Shown: positions 7,770 through 16,666 of the stretch, one piece after another | Layout of the letters: the number at the start of each line of letters is the position of its first letter | Position numbering within the stretch: position 1 is the stretch's first letter | Source: Paraburkholderia caffeinitolerans | GTDB lineage: Bacteria; Pseudomonadota; Gammaproteobacteria; Burkholderiales; Burkholderiaceae | Assembly (NCBI RefSeq): GCF_902859945.1 | Contig: NZ_CADIKL010000014.1 | Coordinates: 1 to 64,000 of the forward strand | Direction: 5' to 3' | DNA: 64,000 nt | The notes under the pieces: generated by a model | The model's input: only the letters and a program-made list of their open reading frames with translations | The model's database searches: none | Told to the model about the DNA's origin: nothing | Position numbers and translations under genes: made by a program

Positions 7770-9128
7770 TCAGGCAAGGTTCGATGGGTATTCGAGCGCG
7801 CCCGTGCGAGCTGCTGCTGAGCGCTTCAGCAGCAATGCGGCGGCCTGGATCAGCATCGGCACGGCGAGCAGCGCGAACATCGTGCTGACATCGACGTTGG
7901 CTTTAAGCATGAGCCCGCCTGCAAGAGGACCCAACATGCCGCCGAAGCGGCCGACGCCGTTCATCCAGGAGATTCCCGTCGTGCGGCCGCTGCTCGAATA
8001 GAACGTCGCAGCCAGAGAGGCCATCGACATCAGCGCGCCATTGACGCACATACCCGCCGCGAATGTGCTTGCCGCGAGGAGGCCGAGGTTACCCTTTTGT
8101 CCGCCAAGAATCCAGAGAGCCACTCCCCCGCCGGCAACAGCGATTGCAACCACGGTGTTCTTTTCGAATCTACCCATTAACCATCCCAGGCAAAGGGCGC
8201 CGAGCGCGCCGCCTAGCGGGTACAGGCTCGTAATGAATGAAGCTTGACTGAGGGTAGCGCCGCTGTCCCGAATCAACAGCGGCATCCAGCCGTTGAGCAG
8301 GTAAAACACAAAGCAGGCCGAGGAATAGGCGCACCACAGCATCAATGTACCGAACAGAAAACCCGGTGACAGAATAACTGCGACGCCCACTTTCTTCTGT
8401 GATTGTTCGTCCTCCGAAAGCACGAAGTGGCTGCTGTCGAAGGCGACGTCGGGGGCAATTCTTCGCATCACGGCGGCAACGCGTTGCGCTGGCCAGTTTC
8501 GCGACACCATGAATCGCAGCGGCTCGGGCAGCACAAAGATCGCGGCGATGGCGAGGCCGAGCGGTATCACGCCGCCGATGATGAAGATGCTTCCCCAGCC
8601 ATAGACCGGAATCACGATGCCTGCAACGACACCGCATGCCGCCGCACCCAGCATGACACCGCAATTCACGAAATTGACGAGTAGCGAACCACGGCGAGTG
8701 GGGGCGTATTCGTGCACCAGTGTCAAACCCACGGGCATAGCCGCGCCGAGCCCGATGCCGGTGACGAAGCGCAGTCCGGTGAGGGCACCAACGCCGCCGA
8801 CGAATGCAGTCAGAATACTTCCGACTGCCGACGTCATCAGCATGACGATCAATACCCGTTTAGGGCTGGTCCAGTCAGAGAGGGGGCCGCCGAGCAGCGC
8901 TCCGACTGTCATCCCCAGCACGCCGGCGCTTATCGCGGTGCCTAATTGGGCTTTCGTAATATGCCACTCGCCGATGAATGACGGTCCTGCAAAGCCGATC
9001 GCGACAACGTCATAAGCATCGATCGTTAGGATCAGAAAGCATACTGCTATCACGAACCATTGGTATAGCGAGACCGGACGGTCGTCGATGAATTGCTTGA
9101 CGTCTACTGTTTGCGGCGCTGAACGCAT
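7770..9128 (-). CDS. MFS permease, aromatic-acid:H+ symporter (AAHS) type
   Basis: A 452-residue major facilitator with 12 predicted helices. The first helix carries the AAHS-type acidic pattern (TIDAYDVVAIGFAGPSF), and the loop between helices 2 and 3 has the MFS motif GPLSDWTSPKR. AAHS proteins import benzoate, hydroxybenzoate and related carboxylates. The start at MRSAPQ is chosen because GGAGACAG precedes it; an upstream in-frame start would add 29 residues. With the porin upstream and CoA-activation genes beyond, this is the likely inner-membrane uptake step for the cluster substrate. The exact acid is not predictable. Confidence 0.85.
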   Translation of the reverse strand: MRSAPQTVDVKQFIDDRPVSLYQWFVIAVCFLILTIDAYDVVAIGFAGPSFIGEWHITKAQLGTAISAGVLGMTVGALLGGPLSDWTSPKRVLIVMLMTSAVGSILTAFVGGVGALTGLRFVTGIGLGAAMPVGLTLVHEYAPTRRGSLLVNFVNCGVMLGAAACGVVAGIVIPVYGWGSIFIIGGVIPLGLAIAAIFVLPEPLRFMVSRNWPAQRVAAVMRRIAPDVAFDSSHFVLSEDEQSQKKVGVAVILSPGFLFGTLMLWCAYSSACFVFYLLNGWMPLLIRDSGATLSQASFITSLYPLGGALGALCLGWLMGRFEKNTVVAIAVAGGGVALWILGGQKGNLGLLAASTFAAGMCVNGALMSMASLAATFYSSSGRTTGISWMNGVGRFGGMLGPLAGGLMLKANVDVSTMFALLAVPMLIQAAALLLKRSAAARTGALEYPSNLA

Positions 9129-9265
9129 TCCTGTCTCCTGCTCTTGTTTGCTGTTGATTTCGAGGTGCTGTCGAGATGCCATCGTCCGTGGCGCATAGAG
9201 CAAATGAGCGGCCATACACCATTGGACGCTTTCGCGGACCTGACAGCTTGTACGTCGATGCGGCG

Positions 9266-10327
9266 CTAGAACGTGTGTCGGATGCCGATGTCCGCTCCCG
9301 TTGTCGTGCCGGGCACCTCATTCAAGGCGCCGGTGATGCTAAGCCCGGTATCCATTGCTCCGTGGTTGTCCACCAGTCCGACTTGGGCGTAGAGCGAAGT
9401 CGTCTTCGAGAGGAAATACTCGGCACCCAAGGCAGCCAGCACCGAGTGATTCGTAGTATGGTCGCGGTCGCTCGTTACCCAGACGCCGCCGTTGACATCG
9501 AAAGCCGGCGACACGTAATAAGTGAGCCCGCCGCCATAGACATTGTTGTTAGCCGAACCGGCGACCTTGTAGTTGACAAACGATGCCTTGGCGATGACCG
9601 GGCCATACGCGTAGGAAACGCCGAGCATGCGGCCTTCGAAGCCCAGATTGGTTGGAACGGGCGTGTTGGCTGTGCCTCCGGCATTACCGTCGTAAAACGC
9701 GGCGTTGGCCGTCAGGCCGCCGTGTTCGTAGTTCACGGCAAATGAATATTGCCGGCCTGCCTGAAAGTCGCCTGGCGACCCGCCCAGCGCCAGCATCGCC
9801 CTGCCCTGGAGTCCGGCGAATCGCGGCGTGGTATAGGAGACTGCATTCGAATTGAAGATGCCCGTACCGATAGCGCTATTGACGTAGGGCAACGCGCCGC
9901 TGCCGAACAGGGAGAAGGCGCGCGGATCCGACTCGTCGACGGCCAGAAAGAACGGCGAGAATTGCAGCCCCGCCTTGAACTCCCCGAAATTCCCGTCGAG
10001 AGCGAGCCAGGCCTGTCGGCCGAACTGATTGCCGTTCGAATTGTTGAGGCCGCCGTTGGCCACGTTGATCCCACTTTCGATCTTGAATTTTGCCTTGAGC
10101 CCTCCGCCCAGATCCTCCGTTCCGGTGAAGCCGAAGAACGAAGGAGCGCGCCCGCCATCGATCAGCGAGAAGTTGGAACCGGCATTGCCCCCAGTGGTCG
10201 GGGCTAACGTTTTGTTCGTGTAAAGCAAGCCAGCGTCGAGCTCGCCATACAAGGTCACGGAGCTTTGCGCATATGCCGCTCCGCTCGTCACTCCCATCAG
10301 TGCCAATGCCAGAAGTGTTCTATTCAT
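9266..10327 (-). CDS. Gram-negative porin, OmpC-like trimeric type
   Basis: A 353-residue outer-membrane porin. It has a clear signal peptide (MNRTLLALALMGVTSGAAYA, then QSSVTLYGELDAG), many alternating beta-strand repeats, and ends in the C-terminal phenylalanine (GIRHTF) needed for outer-membrane assembly. The start follows GGAG; an ATG 15 bases upstream is in frame but less well placed. Burkholderiales carry many such porins and place them in catabolic clusters for substrate entry. Here it lies between the MFS permease and the acyl-CoA synthetase on the same strand, so a role in uptake of the cluster substrate is likely. Confidence 0.9.
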   Translation of the reverse strand: MNRTLLALALMGVTSGAAYAQSSVTLYGELDAGLLYTNKTLAPTTGGNAGSNFSLIDGGRAPSFFGFTGTEDLGGGLKAKFKIESGINVANGGLNNSNGNQFGRQAWLALDGNFGEFKAGLQFSPFFLAVDESDPRAFSLFGSGALPYVNSAIGTGIFNSNAVSYTTPRFAGLQGRAMLALGGSPGDFQAGRQYSFAVNYEHGGLTANAAFYDGNAGGTANTPVPTNLGFEGRMLGVSYAYGPVIAKASFVNYKVAGSANNNVYGGGLTYYVSPAFDVNGGVWVTSDRDHTTNHSVLAALGAEYFLSKTTSLYAQVGLVDNHGAMDTGLSITGALNEVPGTTTGADIGIRHTF

Positions 10328-10530
10328 TACATCCGTCTCCATTCCTTCGTTGTACTTATGTTATTTAAAAAATTCCGGCATTTCTGCTGTTACCCCATGA
10401 AGTTCGATAGCAACGCCTTACTGCTCAGCGGTTGAAGATTCAGTCCGGGTAGGCCGATGTACTCAGCCGCACGGGAAGTTCTGGTGTCGACGGTGACCGT
10501 CAAGACGCGACACGGCTTTCCTTTTGGGGA
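10328..10530 (-). promoter_or_regulatory. Intergenic region upstream of the porin gene
   Basis: About 200 bases between the acyl-CoA synthetase stop and the porin start. It contains an AT-rich patch (TTATTTAAAAAATTC near 10361) suitable for a promoter of a separate porin-permease unit. I see no clear inverted repeat. Confidence 0.3.
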
Positions 10531-12642
10531 TCACCCATTTTTCGTCGGTGCTGCCAGTTCGATCACGGCATCGGCCGCAAACGCACCTTCTCCGTCAGGC
10601 ATCGCAAAGACCGGATTGAGGTCGATTGATAGCAGCCTGGGTCCTGCCGCCACCGCGAACTGCGAGAGCTTCGACAGCATTTTCGCCAGCGCGGCGATAT
10701 CGGCCAGAGGCCGGCCTCGCGCGCCGAGCAACAGGCTCGAGCTACGAATCGAGCGGATCATCTGTTCGGCCACGCTTTCGTCGAATGGGCAGCGGTGCAG
10801 CACGACATCATTGAGAATCTCGACGAACACGCCGCCCATTCCGAACATCGCGACCGGACCAAATACGGCGTCACGTTGGATACCCATGACACATTCCACG
10901 CCCTGAGTGATCTGCCGGGCCACCAGCACGCCTTCCAGGCGGGCCTGCGGTGCGGCCTCATGGGCGCGTGCCAGCAAGGTGGCAAAGCCCGCGCGCACTG
11001 CCTCTTCATCGCCCACGTTGAGAAGCACGCCGCCAATGTCCGACTTGTGCAGAATGTCAGGCGAAAGGATTTTCAGCACCACCGGAAAGCCGATCTCCCG
11101 AGCGGCCGCCACTGCATCTTCTGGCTGTGCGCACGCGCGTTCCGGCGCGTTGACGATTCCGGCGCCAGCAAGGAGCCGCTTGGCCTGCAATTCGTTCGGT
11201 GTGTCGGCCGGCAGCACCACCGGCGGCAACGCCTGTGGTGCTGCCCGCGGCGCTTGCGCAAAGGCGCGGCCGAAACGGCTCATGGCGCCAATGGCGACCA
11301 CAGCGCGCGTCGGATCCTCGAAGACCGTGAAGCCATCCTCCTCATAGGCGCGCAGCACGTCGCCCGGGCCCTGAAGCACGAGTACGTACAGGCGGTCCGG
11401 GTGGCGGGCACGCACTGCGGCCAACTGCTCCCGCAGACGCGGCGCTACGGATGGCGTCGCGCCGGCGTAGGTAAAGAATCCGAGGACAGCCTGATACCCC
11501 CCCTCGCCGACCATCGTCTCGGCGAACGGCTCGATAAGAGACAGATCGTTGACGAACTGCGCGGTGGTGTCGACCGGATTGCGCGGCGCGCAAAATGGCA
11601 GCAGTTTGAGCAGTTTCTCTTGCGCCGCGCGCGGCATTTCCGGTAGCGACAAGCCGAGGTCTTCGGCTGCGTCCGAAATGATCACGCCGGCACCGCCGCT
11701 GACGGTAATGACGCCAAGCGTATTGGCCACCGGGTACACGCCGCGCGCGGCGAGGCGCACGATGTCAAGCAATTCCTCGGTGGTGCGTGCACGCACTACG
11801 CCGAGTTCGTTCAGCACGGCATCCACTACCGCATCGTTACCGGCGATCGAAGCGGTATGCGAGCGCGCCGCTGCGCTGCCGACGTCGCTGCGGCCGACCT
11901 TCATCATCACGACCGGCTTGCGTGCGCTGCGCGCGGCCTGAAGCGCTTCAACCAGCCCCTCGCCGTCGTTGATACCTTCGGCATAAAGGGCAATCACGCC
12001 GGTGTTCGGGTCGTCGACCAGCAGTCGGACCATATCGCCCAGCGTCAGGTCCCCTTCATTGCCGGTCATCGCTATGGTAGACAGTCCAATGTTCGCAGCC
12101 CGAGCCGCGTTTAGCAGATGGCCGCCGTAGGCACCGGACTGACTGACCACGCTGACGCAACCTGTGCGTATCTGGCCGAGCAAGATGCTTGAGGCAAAGC
12201 TACCGATAAAGCCGCTGTGGAGGTTGATGATCCCGAGCGCGTTCGGTCCGAGCACGCGCATGCCGCTGCGCCGCGCGATGGCGACCACTTCGGCTTGCAA
12301 TGCCTCGCCTTCGGCCCCGGTTTCGGCAAAGCCCGCGCTGAACAGGATCGCCACGCGAACGCCGCGCGTCGCCAGCGCGCTGACGGCTTCCAGCACCAGG
12401 CTTGCCTGCACCGCCACGATCGCGACCTCCGGCACTTCAGGCAGATCGGCGATCGAAGCGTAAGCGGGCAGGCCCTGTACCTCTCGCCGGTTCGGGTTGA
12501 CCGGCAGGATGCGCCCGGTGAAGCCCAGCTTGAGCATGGCGGCTATCGGTCGTCCGCCAATGCGGGCTGCGTCGTCCGACGCGCCAATGACGGCAACCGA
12601 GCGTGGATTCAGGAGACAGTCGATAGGAGTGCTTGTGGTCAT
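10531..12642 (-). CDS. Acyl-CoA synthetase, NDP-forming (fused alpha-beta type)
   Basis: A 703-residue ligase of the acetyl-CoA synthetase (ADP-forming) superfamily, which makes a CoA thioester from acid, CoA and ATP. Domain order is a CoA-binding Rossmann domain (NPRSVAVIGASDD near the N-terminus), a succinyl-CoA-ligase-like domain with the phosphohistidine region (SHTASIAGND), and a C-terminal ATP-grasp domain (about residues 480-700). The start at MTTSTPID puts 11 residues before the first strand, as usual for the family. An in-frame ATG 30 bases upstream is the alternative, and neither has a strong ribosome site. It follows an acyl-CoA dehydrogenase gene by about 100 bases, suggesting activation of an incoming or intermediate acid. 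Confidence 0.85.
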   Translation of the reverse strand: MTTSTPIDCLLNPRSVAVIGASDDAARIGGRPIAAMLKLGFTGRILPVNPNRREVQGLPAYASIADLPEVPEVAIVAVQASLVLEAVSALATRGVRVAILFSAGFAETGAEGEALQAEVVAIARRSGMRVLGPNALGIINLHSGFIGSFASSILLGQIRTGCVSVVSQSGAYGGHLLNAARAANIGLSTIAMTGNEGDLTLGDMVRLLVDDPNTGVIALYAEGINDGEGLVEALQAARSARKPVVMMKVGRSDVGSAAARSHTASIAGNDAVVDAVLNELGVVRARTTEELLDIVRLAARGVYPVANTLGVITVSGGAGVIISDAAEDLGLSLPEMPRAAQEKLLKLLPFCAPRNPVDTTAQFVNDLSLIEPFAETMVGEGGYQAVLGFFTYAGATPSVAPRLREQLAAVRARHPDRLYVLVLQGPGDVLRAYEEDGFTVFEDPTRAVVAIGAMSRFGRAFAQAPRAAPQALPPVVLPADTPNELQAKRLLAGAGIVNAPERACAQPEDAVAAAREIGFPVVLKILSPDILHKSDIGGVLLNVGDEEAVRAGFATLLARAHEAAPQARLEGVLVARQITQGVECVMGIQRDAVFGPVAMFGMGGVFVEILNDVVLHRCPFDESVAEQMIRSIRSSSLLLGARGRPLADIAALAKMLSKLSQFAVAAGPRLLSIDLNPVFAMPDGEGAFAADAVIELAAPTKNG

Positions 12643-12743
12643 GAATCTGTATCCGGGTTCGTGAACGTTCATCGGGAGCCGTTCGGGAGAGATCCCCTCT
12701 GCGGCTCCTGCTTTCGCAATTCAATCGGGCGATCCTGCCGACG

Positions 12744-13976
12744 TCAGAACGTGGCGTCGCCTTCCAGCAACCGGCGAGCAATGGTGCGGCGCTGAATCTC
12801 GGACGTGCCGTCGGGAATGCGCATGGTGCGCGCCCAACGATAACCCGCCTCAAGTCGCAGCTCGTTGGTAAGGCCCATGCCGCCGTGGATCTGGATGGCG
12901 CGATCCATGACGCGGCCCACCATTTCAGTGGCCGATGCCTTGACGATCGACACTTCCTTGGTGGCGGGCCGGCTCTCGTCGATTAGCCAGGCACAATGCC
13001 GGATCATGGACTTGCTGGCGTAGATGTCCATCGCGCACTCCGCCAGCATGAACTGCACGGCCTGGTGTTCTGCGATCGGTTGGCCGAAGGTCTTGCGGAC
13101 CTGCGCATAGGCCAGCGCCTGGTCCAGTGCCCAGCGCGCCAGACCAAGGCATGACGCCGCCATGCTCAGGCGTCCGGCATTGACGCCGTCGAGTGCCACG
13201 GACAGCCCGCGGTCCACCGGGCCGAGACGTTGGGCATCGGGCACCCGCACGTTGTCGAGCGCAACAATGCCGATTTCGGCGCCCAGATGCCCCATGACCG
13301 GAATCACACCCGGCACCGAGAATCCCCGCGTATCGGTGCGCAAAAAGAAGCCGGTAATGCCGCCGCGGTGCGCACGCGCTTTCTCTTCGTCCGTGACGGC
13401 GAAGATCATCGCGTAATCCGCGTAGGGGGCGTTGGTGATCCACTGCTTGCTGCCGTTGATGACCCAGTGGTCGCCGTCGCGCACGGCGCGGGTGCGCATG
13501 CCGAAGACATCGGAGCCTGCATCCGGTTCGCTCAGGCCGAAGCACATAGTCTTGTCGCCGCTGGCGAGTGCCGCGTGGCAGGTTGCCAGCACGGCCGGGT
13601 CGAGGTGCCGGAGCACCGGCGACAATCCGTTCGTAAAGGGCGACGGCAGCACGACGGTCTGCACCAGATGGCGTCCCGGTCCGCAGTGCGCGTTCAGACG
13701 TTCCTGGATATAGACGGCTGCCTGCGCGCCCAGCCCGCCGCCGCCGAGGGATTCGTCGGCGAGCGCGGTATAGAAACCCAGTTCGGCCGAACGCATGCGG
13801 ACCTGCCGGCGCAGGGCCAGCACCGCGGGGCTGTAGCGGCCGTCCTCGCCATAGAGGGTCCGTTCGCTGCCAAGCAGGGCGCGGTGTTCCTGTTCGAGTC
13901 CCGCCACTTCACGGTCGACGAAGCGGATCAGCGCGTCGCCGAAATCAACCCATTCGCTAGGTACGTCGAAGTTCAT
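12744..13976 (-). CDS. Acyl-CoA dehydrogenase
   Basis: A 410-residue flavoprotein of the acyl-CoA dehydrogenase family, oxidising an acyl-CoA to the 2,3-enoyl-CoA with electrons passed to ETF. FAD and substrate motifs are present (FGLSEPDAGSD, NGSKQWITN, IQIHGGMGLTNE). At the site where MCAD-type enzymes carry the catalytic glutamate (YEGT), it reads RIPDGTSEIQ, so an aspartate replaces it. AGGAGG precedes the ATG. A 126-base gap separates it from the DUF35 gene upstream, possibly with its own promoter. CaiA-like or branched-chain specificity is possible. Confidence 0.87.
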   Translation of the reverse strand: MNFDVPSEWVDFGDALIRFVDREVAGLEQEHRALLGSERTLYGEDGRYSPAVLALRRQVRMRSAELGFYTALADESLGGGGLGAQAAVYIQERLNAHCGPGRHLVQTVVLPSPFTNGLSPVLRHLDPAVLATCHAALASGDKTMCFGLSEPDAGSDVFGMRTRAVRDGDHWVINGSKQWITNAPYADYAMIFAVTDEEKARAHRGGITGFFLRTDTRGFSVPGVIPVMGHLGAEIGIVALDNVRVPDAQRLGPVDRGLSVALDGVNAGRLSMAASCLGLARWALDQALAYAQVRKTFGQPIAEHQAVQFMLAECAMDIYASKSMIRHCAWLIDESRPATKEVSIVKASATEMVGRVMDRAIQIHGGMGLTNELRLEAGYRWARTMRIPDGTSEIQRRTIARRLLEGDATF

Positions 13977-14103
13977 TGGAATGCCTCCTTGTCTCTGTTA
14001 TGCGGTCGGTGCATGGTCGGGCCGCTGTCAGTGGGCAACACCTGTCCGGCAGGCAAACGCGCGCCACGCATGCATCGGGCAGGCGTTCGTCAGCACGGAC
14101 TCG

Positions 14104-14502
14104 TCATACCGGCGTAAAGGTCGGCACCGGTGGGCCGTCGTCCGTCGGCGAAAACCTGACCCGCACTTTCTGCCCGATGTGCAGCGAATCGAGATCGCAG
14201 TCGACGATATGGGTCATCATCGAAACCCCTTCGTCCAGCGCGACATAGGCGATGCAAAACGGGGTGGGGCCGGCCCGGCGCGTGACGCTGTACGTGTAGA
14301 TGGTGCCGAGGCCGCTCGCCTCTCTCCAGTGGGTGGTGCCCATGCAGAACGGGCACAGCACGCGCGGATACCAATGGGGCTTGCCACAGTCATCGCAGTA
14401 CTTCACCAGCAACCGGTCCTCGCGCGCGGCCTGCCAGAATTCGGCACTGTCGGGCAGTTCGGCCGGCGCCTTCAGCGCGCGCGGGATGTAAGGGGACGTC
14501 AT
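14104..14502 (-). CDS. Zn-ribbon OB-fold protein (DUF35), thiolase partner
   Basis: A 132-residue DUF35 protein. A rubredoxin-like zinc ribbon is formed by cysteines 36, 39, 50 and 53 (YCDDCG and LCPFC), followed by an OB-fold with IYTYSVTRRAGPTPF. Family members such as BbsA and ChsH2 form complexes with SCP-x-like thiolases or aldolases and are needed for their activity. The ATG lies one base after the thiolase stop, with GGGAG in front, so translation is coupled. The pair is expected to act as a heteromeric complex on a bulky or branched acyl-CoA. Position and size match BbsA well, but identity with it is not claimed. Confidence 0.88.
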   Translation of the reverse strand: MTSPYIPRALKAPAELPDSAEFWQAAREDRLLVKYCDDCGKPHWYPRVLCPFCMGTTHWREASGLGTIYTYSVTRRAGPTPFCIAYVALDEGVSMMTHIVDCDLDSLHIGQKVRVRFSPTDDGPPVPTFTPV

Positions 14503-14503
14503 G

Positions 14504-15673
14504 TCATTGCTCCCGTTCGAGGATCAAGGTGGCGCTGCCGTGGCGCGAGCCGAGGTAGCCGCCCATTCCCTGAGCAAGCGCCAGGTCGCAGTTCGGGACC
14601 TGTACCGCCGGATGCGCCTCGCCGCGCAATTGCCGCACCGCTTCGATGACTTTGGTGATGCCGCCACGGTTGGCCGGATGGTTGTTGCACAGGCCGCCGC
14701 CATCGGTGTTGACGGGCAACCGGCCGATACCGGAAATCAGGTTGCCGTCGGCGACGAATCTGCCGCCCTCTCCTTTCCTGCAAAAGCCGAGGTCTTCGAG
14801 CTGCATCAGGACCGTGATGGTGAAGCTGTCGTAGATCGAGGCGTACTTGATATCGGCAGGCGTCACACCCGCTTCGGCGAAGGCGGCTGCGCCGGAGCGC
14901 TGCGCCGCCGACCAGGTCAGGTCGACCTTGCCGCCAAGCTGACCCTTGATAGCCTCACCGGCGCCGCGGATCTTGACTGCACGACGCGCGAGCGTGGCGG
15001 CAATCTCCGGGCGGGTCACGACCAATGCACCGCCGCCGTCGGACACGACACAGCAGTCGAGCCGGCGCAGCGGATCGGAAACCAGCGGCGAAGCCAGGAC
15101 GTCTTCCACCGTGACCAGGTCGCGCAGCATGGCATCAGGGTTGTGCTGCGCGTGGTGAGAGGCGGCCACCTTGACCCACGCCAGTTGCTCGCTGGTCGTG
15201 CCGAACTCGTACATGTGACGCATCGCTGCCATGGCGTAGAGGTTGACTGTCAGCGGCTGGAACGGCGTCTCGAAGGGCAAGTCCGGCAAGTCCTTGCCGA
15301 AGTTGCGCGCCTGCGTGCCGGTGGAGCCTTCGGAGCGTGGGCGACCCGCCAGCGTAATCAGCGCGACATTGCACTTGCCTGCCGCGATGGCCTGCGCCGC
15401 GTGCGAAACATGTGCGAGATAGACGCATCCGCCCATGTCGGTGGAATCCACGTGACGCACGTTCAGGCCCAGATAGTCGACCATATTGACCGGGCCGAGG
15501 CCCGGCGCGTCGCTGGCGCAGAAATAGCCGTCGACATCATGCAGGGACAGGCCCGCGTCTTTGAGCGCGCCCTTCGCGCATTCGGCATGCAATTGCGGGA
15601 CTGTCTTGTCCGGCGCCTTGCGGGTCGGGTGCTCGTAAGCCCCGACGATATAGGCCTTGCCGTTTATGCTCAT
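14504..15673 (-). CDS. Thiolase-like protein (SCP-x / BbsB type)
   Basis: A 389-residue SCP-x-type thiolase. The likely nucleophilic cysteine is C83 in DSTDMGGCVYLAH. The C-terminal catalytic region is unusual. The first block reads DGGGLCNNHPANRGG rather than the common GGxxxxGHPxGAxG. The final block reads GMGGYLGSRHG, with no cysteine where standard thiolases have one. Such changes occur in SCP-x relatives working with DUF35 partners, including benzoylsuccinyl-CoA thiolase BbsB and retro-aldol lyase Ltp2. It probably cleaves the last beta-oxidation intermediate of a substituted chain, by thiolysis or retro-aldol reaction. Which of the two is open. Confidence 0.85.
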   Translation of the reverse strand: MSINGKAYIVGAYEHPTRKAPDKTVPQLHAECAKGALKDAGLSLHDVDGYFCASDAPGLGPVNMVDYLGLNVRHVDSTDMGGCVYLAHVSHAAQAIAAGKCNVALITLAGRPRSEGSTGTQARNFGKDLPDLPFETPFQPLTVNLYAMAAMRHMYEFGTTSEQLAWVKVAASHHAQHNPDAMLRDLVTVEDVLASPLVSDPLRRLDCCVVSDGGGALVVTRPEIAATLARRAVKIRGAGEAIKGQLGGKVDLTWSAAQRSGAAAFAEAGVTPADIKYASIYDSFTITVLMQLEDLGFCRKGEGGRFVADGNLISGIGRLPVNTDGGGLCNNHPANRGGITKVIEAVRQLRGEAHPAVQVPNCDLALAQGMGGYLGSRHGSATLILEREQ

Positions 15674-15712
15674 GCTCGTTCTTCCGATGGGTCAGAGGGT
15701 GCGTTGTGCCAG

Positions 15713-16627
15713 TCAGATCGGGTCCCAGTTGATGACGTCGGGCGAACGCTCCAGCTTGAAGAAGCTGTTGCGCATCGCGGGCACGGCAACTTCCGCGATC
15801 GATTCCGACGTCCAGCCATCGCTCATGTGCACCGAGCGCAGCGGCCGCGACTGGCTCATCAGCATCAGCTCATTGGCGCGCACGGCGAATATCTGGCCGC
15901 TCACATCGCGCGCGGCGTCGCTCGCGAGAAACACGGCCATCGGTGCGATCTTGCTGGCCTCCATCTTTTGCAGCTTCGCTACGCGCGCCTGCTCTTCCGG
16001 CGTTGCCGACGGAATGGAACTGGTCATGCGGCTCCACGCGAACGGGGCGATGCAGTTGGAGCGCACGTTGAAGCGGGCCATGTCGAGTGCGATCGACTTG
16101 GACAGGGCCACGATGCCGAGCTTGGCGGCGGCGTAGTTGGCTTGTCCCAGGTTGCCGATCAGGCCCGAAGTCGACGTCATATGGATGTAGGCGCCGCTCT
16201 CCTGGTCCTTGAAATGATTGGCGGCCGCACGACTGATGAAGAAGGTGCCGTTCAGGTGCACGTCGATCACTGAACGCCACTCTTCCTCGTTCATCTTGAA
16301 GAACATGCGGTCGCGCAGGTTTCCGGCGTTGTTGACCACAGCGTCGATGCGGCCATACCTGTCGAGGGCGCACTGAATGATGGCGTGTGCACCGTTCCAC
16401 GTTGAGACGCTATCCTGGTTTGCCACCGCATCGCCCCCGGCGGTGCGGATCTCGTCGACAACGCGCTGGGCCAGCCCCGGGTCGCCGCCCTCTCCCGACA
16501 TCGAAACGCCGAGGTCGTTGACGATGACTTTTGCACCGGCTGCCCCCATGGCGAGGGCAACACTGCGCCCGATTCCACCACCCGCGCCCGTCACCACGAC
16601 GACCTTGCCCTGCAAGGATGAATTCAT
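15713..16627 (-). CDS. SDR-family 3-hydroxyacyl-CoA dehydrogenase-like oxidoreductase
   Basis: A 304-residue short-chain dehydrogenase resembling the dehydrogenase domain of multifunctional enzyme type 2. The NAD(P) motif TGAGGGIG is at 13-20, NNAG at 99-102, and the catalytic Ser152/154, Tyr165 and Lys169 are in place (STSGLIG, NYAAAK). A C-terminal extension of about 50 residues is typical of MFE-2-like SDRs. AGGAG precedes the start. Between the CoA-transferase and thiolase genes it most likely oxidises the 3-hydroxyacyl-CoA to the 3-ketoacyl-CoA, as BbsCD does in benzylsuccinate oxidation. Confidence 0.88.
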   Translation of the reverse strand: MNSSLQGKVVVVTGAGGGIGRSVALAMGAAGAKVIVNDLGVSMSGEGGDPGLAQRVVDEIRTAGGDAVANQDSVSTWNGAHAIIQCALDRYGRIDAVVNNAGNLRDRMFFKMNEEEWRSVIDVHLNGTFFISRAAANHFKDQESGAYIHMTSTSGLIGNLGQANYAAAKLGIVALSKSIALDMARFNVRSNCIAPFAWSRMTSSIPSATPEEQARVAKLQKMEASKIAPMAVFLASDAARDVSGQIFAVRANELMLMSQSRPLRSVHMSDGWTSESIAEVAVPAMRNSFFKLERSPDVINWDPI

Positions 16628-16666
16628 TTGTCTCGCTCCTTTTTCAACCGGTTGATTACAAAAGAC

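Noticed and set aside
14501..16273. A plus-strand open frame of about 590 codons
   Set aside because: Antisense to the thiolase and SDR genes, with Arg/His-rich low-information protein and no ribosome site.
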